Assembly (NCBI GenBank): GCA_023853785.1
Contig: JAJIRX010000032.1
Span: 496,001-560,000, forward strand
Direction of reading: 5' to 3'
DNA from: Psilocybe azurescens
Taxonomy: Eukaryota > Basidiomycota > Agaricomycetes > Agaricales > Agrocybaceae
DNA length: 64,000 nucleotides
Part shown: positions 1 to 11,904 of the stretch, piece after piece
Layout of the letters: each line of letters starts with the position of its first letter
How positions within the stretch are numbered: position 1 is the stretch's first letter
Notes under the pieces: model-generated
Seen by the model: only the letters and a program-made list of their open reading frames with translations
Databases searched by the model: none
Told to the model about the DNA's origin: nothing
Position numbers and translations under genes: made by a program

Positions 1-274
1 TCTGTGGCGGACCTGGCAAGATTTTGTCTTATCTCTAACCTTTCTTAACGGCTATTAAACGTGTCTGGAACATAGGTATCTCGGATGCGTACTACTGTGC
101 CGAATGTACGAGGCTAGAAAAAGACCGCGATGGCTGTCCTAAAATTGTAAATCTTGGAGCAAGTCGGACAGATTTATTCTACGAGCGGCGGAGACTAGGC
201 ACTAGCAAGTCTTTATTTCTTTAGCACACGATACATTCGCTGACTGGTATTTATTAGATTTTAAGAAGGGGTAG
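1..274 (+). CDS. RDS3: RDS3/PHF5A-like SF3b subunit, copy A (5' end outside window)
   Basis: This is the 3' part of a second RDS3 (PHF5A) gene. The SF3b complex of the U2 snRNP uses this small zinc-knuckle protein to recognise the branch point. Visible exons are about 1-15, 76-198 and 258-274. They encode the end of the CGGPG motif, the segment [20 protein letters not shown] and [15 protein letters not shown], then a short FKKG tail and stop. The protein of the large exon is identical to the complete copy at 789-1390, while the DNA differs at many synonymous sites. The intron at 16-75 starts with GC and ends with AG, as does the matching intron of the other copy. The last splice is uncertain: the model at 199-257 also begins with GC and gives Asp where the family has Gly. 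The upstream exons lie outside the window, so I cannot say whether the whole gene is intact. Confidence 0.8.
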
Positions 275-788
275 AAATCGGATACTACTGTCCCCTCCCA
301 AAGCACAAAAGTTGCATAAGTACTTAGACGAACACAACGCGACAGTCGACTCGACCGCTTATAAACTCATGAGCTATCAATGTATGCTCCTATTATACTC
401 TTAGTTTTCGTGTGAGGGGTTTGTTCAGGTTGGGTCCTTAGGCTTTGTTGGGTCGTAAGATCAAGGTCATACCTTGGAACTTGGTCGCATGACTCCTCTA
501 ACTCGTCTTGGATGCAAATTGATCTCGAATTGTGCGAATTAGATAGGCACAATTCCACAGCAAACCTTTAGTGAACTATCTGTTCAGTCAATCTTGTGCT
601 TGCAACCTTTGTGCAACCTCATCTTTTGGCCTGACCTCACTTGGACCTTACGTCACTGTTAAGGTGAGCAAATTCTCTTGGCACGCACTGAATATAGGCA
701 AAGGCGATGACAAAGCTTTAGTTCTGAAAGCTAATTGAACCAGTCAGTTGTGATCTATAAACTTCAAGCAACTTCCACATTCTTCGCT
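275..788. other. Spacer between the two RDS3 copies
   Basis: I see no supported gene here. The stretch holds the 3' flank of copy A and the presumed promoter of copy B. A short minus-strand open frame (367-558) has no recognisable domain. Confidence 0.5.
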
Positions 789-1390
789 ATGTCTAAGCAC
801 CACCCCGGTACGTTCTATCGACAACACTGAAACAACTTTTTTTAACGTACTTCTCAACCCCTACAGATCTGATCATGTGCCGGAGGCAACCAGGGATTGG
901 TATGTGAATGCCAATTTGCTGCTGTATAGTATTTCAGGGATTTAATCGCTTACGACTAGCCATTGGCCGTCTCTGCGAGAAATGTGACGGAAAATGGTGA
1001 GTTATAAGCATGTCAATGCAATTACAATGCTTATATATGTCTTCCAGCCCTGTATGTGATTCGTATGTTCGGCCAGAGACCTTGGTGCGGATTTGTGATG
1101 AATGCAATTTTGGTACATACGGAGGACGTTGTATCATCTGCGGTTCACCAGGCACGTGGCTATATCGCAGGGGTCGAACATACACTGACCTTCCTTCATA
1201 GGTATCTCGGATGCTTACTACTGCGCTGAATGTACAAGGTTAGAAAAAGACCGCGATGGATGTCCCAAAATCGTGAATCTCGGAGCGAGTCGTACAGATC
1301 TATTCTATGAACGGCGTAGATTGGGTGTGTTCTTTCACAACATGGATATTAAGATGTAGCTCATTCTTTCTAGGGTTCAAGAAAGGATAG
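789..1390 (+). CDS. RDS3: RDS3/PHF5A, SF3b complex subunit of the U2 snRNP (copy B, complete)
   Basis: Six exons read cleanly: 789-807, 867-899, 960-996, 1048-1151, 1202-1324 and 1374-1390. The protein starts [20 protein letters not shown], continues with [20 protein letters not shown] and [20 protein letters not shown], and ends YERRRLGFKKG. This is essentially the whole conserved PHF5A/Rds3 fold of about 110 residues, with its CxxC pairs that bind three zinc ions. The family contacts SF3B1 (Hsh155) and the branch-point adenosine in the nucleus. The fourth intron (1152-1201) is GC-AG; the others are GT-AG. The start is fixed by the conserved MxKHHPDL N-terminus. A diverged copy encoding the same residues lies immediately upstream. 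Confidence 0.95.
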
Positions 1391-1512
1391 ATAGATCGCG
1401 AGCACATGGCTCAGCGCGTTTCTTTAATCTGGTGCTTCATATCGCATTATTATATTCATACAGCATTTTCTCTGAAGGATACATGAAGTGGTGATACAAT
1501 TACGTGGATAAA

Positions 1513-4500
1513 TCAACGATATACGGGATAAGCAAGGACAGGCGGACTTCCATCTGGACTATCTAGATTGGCAAAGTTTCTATTGAAGAATAGGTCAGCA
1601 TAAACGTCGTCCGCGTGCAATGCGCAAGCTTACTTAAATAGCTGCATATCAACCTATGAAGAGAGGAGGTTTAATACCGCGGCAGGAAGACTCAGAAGGA
1701 TGTACTCACAGGAGCTTTAAATACAAGGAAAACATGGGAATCGTCATGTGTGTCCACTTCCTCGCAGCCGTCGCATAAGTCGCGCGCGCAGTACGCGCAA
1801 CGGAACCACTCCCCTTCAATACATGTCATACATCGATCGCAGATAGCCGAGGAATGTACCAGTGACCCAAGATAAGCTATGAACACGGATGCTTCAACAA
1901 AATTATGCAATTGACATGATGATTGTGGACAAACCTCTCGGGTCGTTGCTTTTAGGGACATTTGGCGCCGGTCCAGCCGGTACCTTATACCTTGAAAGAA
2001 AAGACGTCACTTTCTTGAGTGCTTCTGAAGAATGCGCACAACTTACAATGGAGGTAGCATAGGGAAAGGGGATTGTATCTGGCGATGAACTGGTCTTGGC
2101 AACTTGAAGAAGATGTGCATCGGGTCATGAATCATATATGACCGGGCTTCACATTCAGAGCACTATCAATATAAAAAGTCATTAGCGTTGGCTGACTGAA
2201 ATATAAAATCGTCTTACAAGACTATATGCCGAGGTCATTGAAGGGCAATGTGCGCATTGATATCGAACTCCGGCGATTAACTACACACAAGACATGAGTG
2301 TCTGGGAAGATCAAGTAAGTTCAGGACTGACATGGCCGCAACCGTTACAGAACAGGCGGTGGTCATTGGGTGCATGCGACAACCCATCTCTTGTTCCCGA
2401 ACCGATCATAGTTTGGGCATAGGACGAAATTTCTGATTCCGCTTTCGACCTTGGGACGGGAAAACCAACGTTTGGAGCGTCTCTTCTCCAAAGATGCAAC
2501 GCCCTACGACTAGCGTTTTGGAGCTACCGCACAAAATGACATTAGTGGTTTGTTCGACAGTCCTTGCTCTTCTACTCACCTCAGTAGTTTCCAGAGGATA
2601 GGGTATCTGCGGCGTACCGAGGTTAGACATGTCGTGAAAAGGCAGTAAAAGTCAAATCTCATCTTACCTTGATTAAAATGTGTGAGGAATTATGACCTCC
2701 GTCTGCAGAGTCTAGATTGCCTGGCAGGCCAGCTGATTCGCAATTTGAGCAAATATCGATCGAGTCACATATTGCACAATGGAACCGTGCTCCAACAATA
2801 TCGAGGAGGCAGCTGAATTTTCATGAAATATGTTTTATAAACTGTAGCAGAAATCCTCTTGAAAGAGAACGAATGACTTACTGTGCGCATTTGACCCCAG
2901 GATGAGTGAGAGCTAGAGACAAGCGTGTGTCAGTCTACCAGAACTTTGTTCGTCATTTGTGAAGGAAGGAAGCTCACAAAGTTCTTCATGGGGATCAGGT
3001 AACTCGTTTGGAAGGTAGTCAGAGTTATCCATGATTTCCAAAGGTTTATCGGGTACGATGAGGAAAGCGTGCGAGGGATGTAGTTCATGGACCTGACTAC
3101 AAAATAACTTTTCATTTAATGACCTGGAATCTTGAAACTGTAATTTTTGTACTGACCTATAGCACGCCCGGCAAAGATGCATCTTCGAGCATGACGCACA
3201 TTTATATCTCTTGTGTTCTGTGACCGCCCCACAGGTCGAGCACTCTGATACCTGTGCTTCATCCAATACTTTGTGGACAGAAGAAGGTCAGCCAATCAAT
3301 CTTACCATAATATCATATAGCAACGAACCGACGTCTTCCCATCCGAGATGGCCCCATACTTTCTCTTGGAATGCATGACGTATCTGTCCCTTCTTCGGCG
3401 CCGCCCGTCTCCACTGCGATGCCCTCTGCGGGTCGTCGTGCGATGGCGACATGCTGCTGATGACAGGCGACGACCCCGGGGCAGCCAATCCCGCTTCGAT
3501 AGCATGGTGTATCCCAACCGACTCCAAACACGCGGAGCAAAGCTCATATCCCGACGTACCGTGGTGGGACGAAGGCGATGAAGGGACGTTCAAGCGCGCC
3601 CTCTCCCCGTACAGAGAGGAAAGCGAAGGCACAGAGGGTATAGATGGTAGCGGCTTATACCGCTGGGTATCATAGAACGAATCCGAGCTGCCCACATACG
3701 TCTGTGAGGAGCTTGAATTAGGGCTGGAGAATAGCGGGTGCGACGGCACGGGCGGATATGTGTACACATTGATGGGCGACGACTCCGTTGCTCGGCTTTT
3801 GCCTTTCTCCGAGGTGTTCTCTCCCGCAGAGCATTTGGGTCCACAAGTAGAACACACGTATCGAATGGCGTCTAGAAGAGAACCGCAATTCGAGCAGTCG
3901 GTGAGAATGTCTGGAGATGGACCTGCTACGGGCAAGAAAGGGAGAAGCTCCTTGTCGATGATGTGGGGAACCCATTCGTCACTTCCTCTGCGATAGATAG
4001 AGGATGAGGCTCGCGTCGGTTCGCCCGTTTGTTCTGCGGAGCATCGACCCTCTGAGCAGCCAGCCAGTTAAGTTGCATCGATGTAGGCCTGGGCCCGCGC
4101 ATAACACCTTGTACATACGCATCGCCCTCCATATTGCCGTTCTGAGCATCATCATCGGCGCCTGAGCCTTGGAACTGCGACGATGACCCTGATGTATATG
4201 TGTAATAGTACTTGCCGCTAGGATCCCTTTGAAGAGCTAAATCACCTCCCAACGAGGCTTCCTCCTCCTCCTGTTGTGAGCCACCAAGCGAGAAAGAGAA
4301 GTCGTCGGATACAGATGGTTCGGGCAAGGCTCCTAACATGGATCGTATCGTCCGTTCGTTCTGGTCTCGCAACCAGGCGGCCCCTCGTTCGCTCGCAGCC
4401 AAAGAGTCAAGGTCCACACTGGACGTGTCATCTTGCATGGTCTCGGCTAGCTTGAGGCGCTCAAATACGGCTGAAGGGTCCGCTGGATATCGATACTTCG

Positions 4501-5251
4501 CCTCTACCAGCTGAACGTCCTCCGTCAAAGAGCTCTCAGTCCGATCCAACGACGGCTGATCTGTCGAGGAGACCGATTGTCCGTTTACAGGGTCATCGCC
4601 TGCCCTTACCGATGTATTTCGATTGTCCGAGCTCACGAAACTTTTTTGTTTTGGAATTCGGGGTAAAGCACGCGAGGGAGCCTTTGACCTCCCCGTACGC
4701 ACGGAAGACGTTCCTGGATCCCTCGAGCTGACAGTAACGGAGTCATCATCAAAATCGACAGACGGTGTGCCAAACGAGAACGATTGCTGACTCCCGTTCT
4801 TCCCCTTAAACTCCTCCAAACTGGCCAGGGAAGACGTATCGGAGAGACTTGGCCCATCGTAATCCACAGTAATGTTAACCCTCAGAGTGATCTTACGCGC
4901 CCCAAAACTCCGCCCAGACAGAATAGACGCTGCAGATGATATCGGGGCGTCATCCCCAGCTTGAAAAAACTGAATGGCTTCCACCAGATCTTCATCCGTC
5001 GTGATAGACGTTATCTCTCCATCGTCATCCTTCCAAGAGACCGCATAGGAAGTCGCGTAGAGCGAGAAACATTGCTCAACCTATACTCGGATGGTTATCA
5101 GTTCACCAACTCATGCTGCAACAAAAGGTAAACACACTTTGCTTCGAAGCAGATCGTATGAGCAATTACGCGCGGAGCTAAACGTAATCCTTTTATGCCA
5201 TTTATCGAACGTGCATTTGACAATAAGGGGCCTGTCAGGAGGATGGTACAT
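1513..5251 (-). CDS. NBR1-like protein: PB1 domain plus five ZZ zinc fingers
   Basis: This is a multi-exon minus-strand gene. Exon 1 (5251-5138) starts MYHPPDRPLIVKCTFDKWHK and joins at 5080 to VEQCFSLYATSYAVSWKDDD and GEITSITTDEDLVEAIQFF, together a PB1 domain. A long Ser/Asp-rich linker follows. Five ZZ-type fingers come next: one near 3900-3500 split by a disordered insert, then CSTCGAVTEHKRYKCASC near 3240, HPGVKCAHCLLDIVGARFHC near 2895-2770, GVRYQCAHCPSMTSAYSLC near 2260-2160, and EGEWFRCAYCARDLCDGC near 1810-1760. The protein ends FANLDSPDGSPPVLAYPVYR. PB1 plus ZZ fingers is the architecture of NBR1/p62-type selective autophagy receptors. I see no NBR1 FW domain, so cargo and LC3 binding are inference. 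An intron at about 4109-4054 (GTGTTA donor, CTTAAC branch site, CTCAG acceptor, 56 nt) restores the frame between the linker and the first finger. Confidence 0.8.
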
Positions 5252-6600
5252 GTGTAGTGCAAGAACTCTCAAGAAGGTAAGAGGTCAAAGAGGTCAACTT
5301 GGAAAAGCAGCGCCGAACATGTTACTAATAGAAAACCGGGGCTGTGAACACTCGAGAGCTCTCCGCAGCAATATGTGATCGATCGGTCAGCAAATCAGAA
5401 GTACACTGTTGCACTTGCAATTCCACTTCATACGTTAATATAAGTACCACGTACGCAGCATTCAGTCTATGAATATACAAATTTGAACAAGGGAGACGTT
5501 GAACCTAAGGTATAAAAAGGTGTGGTCCTGCAATCATTTATTCAGTGTAGGTAACCTCGGTCCTGCTTGGCAAATTCGAATGGGTGATTAATTAAGTCAA
5601 AGATATTGGTTCCCATTCCAGTTTATGTATAGCAAGAAGTAGGTTGAGATGTACTCGGTGAGCGTCTCGAGGTCCCAGCCTCGGAATACCTCCGTTTCTT
5701 CTTCTTCTTGTTACACTTTGGCATCTCCGCAGCAAATCCTCTGTCAATCTTCTAGACTCCCAGGGTAGGAGACTGAGTGCCAGGCCTGCTATATGTAGTA
5801 GTATACGGGCCTCTGGTACCGACAGGCGTTGCCAGCGCAGTGAGCACGTGTATATCATGGGGGACATCTATTCATCCTCGCTCAATCACTCCAACGCACT
5901 CCAAAACTTTTTGATGACTTGTAAACTAGTCAGACGGCCAGGCTGGGGCAGAGATAGTAACGTACGGTTGCTAGCGTGCATAGAAGAAGCGATAATGAAT
6001 TTTTTGTGACTAGATTATTGACGCTTGAACGACTCGAGAATGAACGTTTAAAGCTCGTGTAGCAGAAAATGAAGATGAGAGCTTGCACAACATGATATGT
6101 GCAAAAGGTAAGATACAGCTCTGGGACTGTAGAGATATGAATAGAGATGTAGGTTGTGCCTGAAAATAAACAGAAAGGTCAATTCTCGTCAGGGTCGTCG
6201 TGGTGCTGTCTGAAAAGCCTCATAGTAGAAGTCGCGAGAGACAGAGACATTATACAAGACGATCTAGCAACCAGACAACCAGATGTAAGCAGAGTAATTG
6301 GTTCCATGGCAGGGATTGAGCAAGGATGAGCAGATGGAGCCGTAAAGCACAGTAACGGCTCGCGGGCCGGTTAGGTAATGGCACGAGGTTATGACATCAC
6401 TAAATGACTAGTCCTAAAAAAGGCAAGTTGGGCGTCATAGATCGAACGCGTGTCGTCATAGCGGTATATAAACCAAGTAAAGCAGTAGCATTCCCACCGT
6501 TTCTTTTTTCTTTTTTTTCTTGACCTGGCACATCAGCTCGAGAGCGGCCAGAGGCTCGCGGTGTCTCCCATTTTTGTAATCCCTATACCCCACCGTGATC
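5252..6600. other. Intergenic stretch without a supported gene
   Basis: This is upstream of the PB1/ZZ gene. A 91-codon minus-strand open frame at 5592-5867 is rich in Arg/Leu and shows no domain or neighbouring splice-linked exon. A pyrimidine-rich tract at about 6500-6520 precedes the small open frame at 6601. Confidence 0.5.
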
Positions 6601-6930
6601 ATGGATGCCTTATCGAGCGAGTGGAGACGCAACGTCCAGTATCTGCCAGGAGATCGGGTCGCTTTCAAGCTCGGAGATGCGATGGGGTTGCTGCTTTCGA
6701 ATGCCTCATACTTCGTGCGTTCTGCACCTCTGTGGTCTGATTATGTTCATCAGTGTTCACAGCTCCCTTGTAGATATCAGTAGCTTTGCTAATCAGGTAT
6801 TCTTCCCTCATGGACGTCATTGGTGATACGCATACTCATTTTAACCTTCTCCCACAGCCTGCTGCTGGCGGCACCCCATACTGGAAGCACTATCCAAAAG
6901 GCTTTCCAAGAAAAAGCTAACACTTACTAA
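6601..6930 (+). CDS. Possible small three-exon gene, unknown function
   Basis: Exon 1 (6601-6714) opens MDALSSEWRRNVQYLPGDRV and ends LLLSNASYF before a GTGCGT donor. A 23-nt exon (6774-6796) and a last exon from 6858 are flanked by good acceptor and donor sites (CTTGTAG and GTATTC, CCCACAG). Read in the phase set by that donor, the product is about 69 residues, with a hydrophobic stretch FISVALLISLLLAAP that could span a membrane, stopping at 6930. A weaker donor four bases further on would change the phase and give a tail containing GGTPYWKHYPKGFPRKS with a stop at 6920. I do not recognise either product. A splice-supported transcript is needed to choose between them. Confidence 0.4.
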
Positions 6931-7238
6931 TGGGAGACGCGTTTAATTTGCATATCCAATGGCATATATCCTTGATGGGCAGAATCTGTAAGAAATCCTT
7001 TCTTGGACAGACCCTGTATCACGATCCTAATTTTATCAATTTACCCTATAGATTAGAACATTTAATAATACATGGCCTCCTTCATGACATCTACATATTC
7101 ATCTCATCATTTTTCCCCCAACCGCAATCCAAGGTGTACAGTAGCTGTATATTATCATATATCTAAACAATGTAACTGTACAAAATATCGTGTAGGACGT
7201 TCCAGAGATACAAATCACATATGCTATCTACACTCAAA

Positions 7239-10200
7239 TCAGATAATATCATTGAAAATTCTTACTTCTCCAGAGCTGTCACCGCTGCGGAACAAAATCA
7301 GCATCGACGAAAAAGTAGAATGAATAATATAATCAGCACTTACACTACCAACTGATGTTCACCCTCGAACCGATCACCGACAGAGAAGCTACCAATGTCC
7401 GAGTTCATTCTGGCTACGGGCTTCCCATTGTCCTCGTTCTCACCCGAGTGCATAGGGTTCCAAAGACGAACACAGCCTAGAACAAGGAAAAAATGACGAT
7501 CAGCACAATTTTACAGATCAGAATGCAAAATTACTCCATACCATCCTCCCCTCCACTAACAAGCGCCATCCTCCTGGTCTGGGCAGAATGCATCCAATGC
7601 ACCTTCACAACCCCATACATATCATCTTGCGAAGCCACCTTCGACTCTCCAAAATGCTCATAATCGAAAATCAAGCCCCGAGTGAGCATGCGCACATCAT
7701 ATACATGCACATGATTATCATCCCGCGCCATAGCGAGGTAGATCCCGTCCGGACTGAACGCTGCGCAAGTCACCTCGCCTTCATAATTGGCATGGCGTTT
7801 TGGGAAAAACTCGAGCTGGATCGCCGCCGTTGCCCTTTTCCGTTGCCTCCTGATGTCATACAGACGGAGGATGTGCGTATTCTCCGCGCCGCACGTGGAT
7901 AACGCCAAAATATCTCCTGCAAGAAAAGAATCAACGTCCATTTATCCCTGGCCCAGTTAAGCAAATCCAAAAAAAAACCATCTTACCTGTTGTATTGACA
8001 ACCAACGCATCCCCTGCCTCCTTAGCGTCCAATTCATACAAAAACGTCTCCTCTGTGGCGCAGTATACTTTATGCACACCATCAAAGCAAGGTGTGGGCA
8101 ATAGCACGTCAGGATCCGGCTCAGACGACGCAAACAGCTGATCGGTCGTAGATCCTACACCCCAAGCCATGTTGCCAATAATGTGTGGCTCCCGTGGGTT
8201 GTGTAGTCGGAATGAATGACTGTCTTGCCCGAGTTCCGTGATTTTGTAGATGTTGACTTTCCTATAGATATAAAGATATGCATGTTAGATAAATGATTTC
8301 ATAACAGGGTTCGCAAGTAAACATGGTAGTAGAAATTACACACTTTTCTGCGACAGCCAACATCGACGACTCTGGATTGAACACGATTTCAATTGGCGTG
8401 CGCGTGTAAGTCTTTGTGTCACTATTCTTCCAGCGGCTTCTGCCTTGTACTTCGAGCATGTCGTTGAGAACAGAACTTTGCTCGTCAGCCTCCGAAGGGT
8501 CGTCGGCCAAGGTCCAGATGCGGAGTCTGCGATCAGCCCCAGTGGAAGCGAACGCCAGGCTAAGGAAAACAAACGTAGATTAGCTGATAAAGTGACTCAA
8601 AATATACGCTGGGATATGATACCTATGCGGATCGAATTTGACATCGTGCACGGCGTAGTATTTGAAAACGGGAGTGCCGGTCGCAGGATCGACCGACTTT
8701 TTCAATGTATGTCCCGAAGGAATGTCAAGCCCATTTCGCCACGTCAATAAAGAACCTGGTCGGTTATACGCACTCGACGGATCGTCCACGGCTTCACAGA
8801 GAGAGAGAAAGGAAGCAGTCAGAAAACACATCGACAGAAATCACATCCTCACTCCAAACAAATTAACTCACCAGTATCAACGTCAGGTAGCCCGCCAAGG
8901 CTAGCACTCCCAATGGCAGTCCATTCGCCGCTTTGCTCAATTCTGTTTATACCTAGAAGTTTAAGAATTAATCAACCAATTTACGTTCCAAAGAGAATAG
9001 TGGCGAAAATCAATGAAACTCACATCCTGGAGCTTTCTTGAAAGAATGTTCACACTTCAGAGAACTCAAATGGAAGTCTACATCCCATGGTCGCATATGT
9101 GTAGGTGTGAGCATAGCATGCCGGATACGCGGTCTAAAATGCAGATTCGGGACTGTGCGCAGCTAGTTTGGTTTGAAGCGCCCAATTCAGTATCTTTCAA
9201 ATAATATTCGAAAGACATAACCTACTTTATCCCAAATAAATTCAAGCGAATTGGTGCTACGATCTTTCGGAGGTAGGGCGCTCCATTTTGAAGTATCCGG
9301 ATGGATATACCGAGTAGGAGGTGGTGAACTTAGATGCATCAATCCGTCGATACTTAGTCGTTCGATATCTGTATCGACTTCCTCTTCATCTTCAGGATAG
9401 TTCAAGGTGGGGCACCACTACAAAAACCGATGATGAATAGTCCAGACTGACCCAAAAAAAAATCATACCCTTTCTGAATCCCGTATATCGGCAATTGTAT
9501 CCCAGTCCCACCCATCATCCTCCGATAACTGTGGTTCAGGCTCTGGTTCATGTATTGGTTCTGGCAGAGTGTCGAACGCGAAAGCTTCTCCCATATCATC
9601 GTCCGAAGATTCGATCTCAATTGGTGAGAAAGTACGAAAGGGCGAATCTGACCGTTTTATCTTTTGAAGAATACAAAGTGTTAACAGACAACGGAAGAGA
9701 ACAACAAGCCGGTAGTTGCTCTCACCTTCTTCTTGGGAGTCAACATCTCAATGACTTCCTCTCCGTCGCTCGAGAGTTCGATGATTTCACGTTGTCGTTT
9801 CGGAGAGAGTAATTGCTGTTTGATATTTGCAGAGGCATTCTTTGGTCGAGGTATAGGTGGCGCCGTGATTATGGTAGTAGTGTTAGGAGTAGAATGAACT
9901 AATCGGCTGGGACCTGCAATAGGCTGGTCCCAAGAATTGTGAGTCGGTCCTGGTACCGAGTCATTTAGCTTCCGCCGTTTCTGCAACACAGAGGCTTCCA
10001 CAGGCTGTGGTGTATTGGAGATGGATCGTTTCTGCTGCTGGAAAAGAAGAGTATCAGTAAAAGGGTAAAAATAGGATGATACAATGCAAGAAATGCGAAA
10101 TAGAAGGATTGATGTTTGGGAAGGACATGGGAAAAGATGAGGTACATACGCTCACCCGCTGAATAACAGCTCCTAGTTCTGAGGGGTGGTTGATGCTGTT

Positions 10201-10576
10201 CGACACTCGAGGTGCGGGAGCAGCGAGAGGCTGCGAAGATATGCCAGTATTCGCGTTCGAACTCGAGCTCGCGAGGTGCTTCTGAGTTACACGTTCTGTG
10301 TTCACCGCTTGCGGTCCTAATCTCGTAACAGAACCTTCCCTCGTCCTGGGGGCCTGGGGCGTACGGGAAGCTGCCAATCCTCCTGCCACGCTTCGCCTCA
10401 TCTTATCCTTTTTCTTTCTCCCTTCCAGAACTCCTGCGCACACTCTGTCGAAAGGTATTCGCGTCGATTGTCTCAATCCCATCTTCATCCGAGTTGTATT
10501 CGTACTTCAGATAAACCTGATCGACGTCGATGACCGGTTGGCCTCTGGGCGTAGAGGGTGCTATCCGAGATGTCAT
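7239..10576 (-). CDS. WD40-repeat protein with a long disordered N-terminal half
   Basis: The start at 10576 gives MTSRIAPSTPRGQPVIDVDQ. The N-terminal half is Ser/Pro- and acid-rich with basic nuclear-type clusters (KRRKLNDS, TPKKKVR). From about 9060 leftward, WD40-type blades appear: VHDVKFDPH, then LAFASTGADRRLRIWTLADD, FNPESSMLAVAEK, CAAFSPDGIYLAMARDDNHV and LVSGGEDGCVRLWNPMHSG. The C-terminus is SGDSSGEVRIFNDII with a stop at 7239. This is a beta-propeller scaffold, probably nuclear given the basic clusters; the partner complex cannot be named. Between the first exon and the rest (about 10409-10413) the frame changes by one inside a purine-rich coding-like stretch containing five A (minus strand). 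That is either a weak intron or a run-length error. Roughly ten exons are needed overall. Confidence 0.75.
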
Positions 10577-11904
10577 GAGCTGCAAGAGTGTTCAAATCTG
10601 GTTTAATGGTTTATTCAGGGTTCGTCGCACATTGTCTTGCGAGACGAAGAGTGATCAGTCTGAGTTTAAGCAACAGTTACACTGTCGTTACAGATCACAT
10701 GATAGGTATGTGAGTAAATTTATGTTATACCTAAAAATAGAACGGCTTGCATTGCGGCGCTAGTTGAGCAGCTAGTATGGCGTGTGAAGTGCACATTTAT
10801 TATCGAGCCGCGCTACTTTCCGTGTGTCACCTATTTTACCTTCATGTCATTTCGTGTATTTTTCCGATATCGTGAAATTGAGGCTCTGAATAGTGTCTAG
10901 GTGGCTCATGAAAAGTAACGCGGCTCAATAATAAATGTGTACTTCACACGCCTAATATCTCGTTCTGCGCAAGATGAAAATTTCCAGGTTTGGTGCCGAT
11001 TTTGGGAGGTGTCTAAACAACGCAACGAGATCCTGGTGGTACCAATAAATTTCCATCCGACATATTCGGAACGAATGGTGTCTAAAGATCTTGGATAATG
11101 AAGTCAAAAGGTTTTTATGGCGCTTCTGTCGGGCGTTATATTCACGATGAGGCCGGCCGTTCTAGATCGGGCTAAAATTCGTCTGTCCAACGAGCATAAC
11201 CGAGAGGCAGGCGGACCCAAAGGCAAGGCAAATTGATAGCTACATTACGTCAATGACGGCTGACACGACTGACTGCTATTCAACCCAAGCTATGTCTTGA
11301 AGTATCTTAGCTAGCACAAAGAAATACACTGCCTGAGGAGGGAGTTTTGAAACGGATACCATTTCATTTTCGACGTTTCTTCTACGCCGTTATACATGTT
11401 TCGTGATCGCAAATTTCTTGATAAATCAACTGCATTAATCGATTTGAACTGGTTACATTGGGAAGAGACGATAAAATCGATGGGATTTTTTCTCCTACAA
11501 AAAGTAAAATGTCAGGAATGCACTCAGTGCAGGTATGGTCACCTTGTGAATGTGACCAACAGATATGTGCAAACTCACTATCCGCCAGTGCCATAGATTT
11601 CGATTGATGTAAATTGGACTCGAGTGTTTCCAGAATGGCGACAGAGGGATTGTATCCTACGGGCGCCTATGTTTTTCAAATCAATCGTTACTGTCATGCC
11701 GCCGTTGTTTGGCCGTTGTGTAGGCTATTCTTTACCCATAATCCCATGCATGCTCAAGGAGTCTGTCATAGACTAAAGCTTCTATAGAGTGTAGGCAGGT
11801 GATGAAAGGGAAAGGTCTGTTGGTGATACATATTTTATAACCTAGTACGTAGATATAGAGTTCTGAGTTATGCAAGAGATATATCAGGGGTTGGACAAAC
11901 ACTT
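10577..11904. other. Intergenic stretch holding a MITE-like element
   Basis: Apart from the inverted-repeat element at 10779-10952, I see no gene. Overlapping short open frames on both strands at 11382-11596 are antisense shadows of each other and carry no domain. Confidence 0.5.
10779..10952. mobile_element. MITE-like element with 43-bp terminal inverted repeats
   Basis: The left end (10779-10821, beginning GGCGTGTGAAGTGCACATTT) and the right end (10910-10952) are reverse complements over about 43 bp with four mismatches, all transitions. The element is about 174 bp, carries no open frame and has a short internal AT-rich region. Small size, long terminal repeats and lack of coding capacity fit a non-autonomous DNA transposon. 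The target-site duplication is not clear: the right flank starts TA and the left flank ends TAT, so a TA duplication is possible but not proved. Confidence 0.75.

Noticed and set aside
3926..4120. Apparent frameshift in the PB1/ZZ gene
   Set aside because: A 56-nt intron with donor GTGTTA, branch site CTTAAC and acceptor CTCAG restores the frame, so no error or decay is needed.
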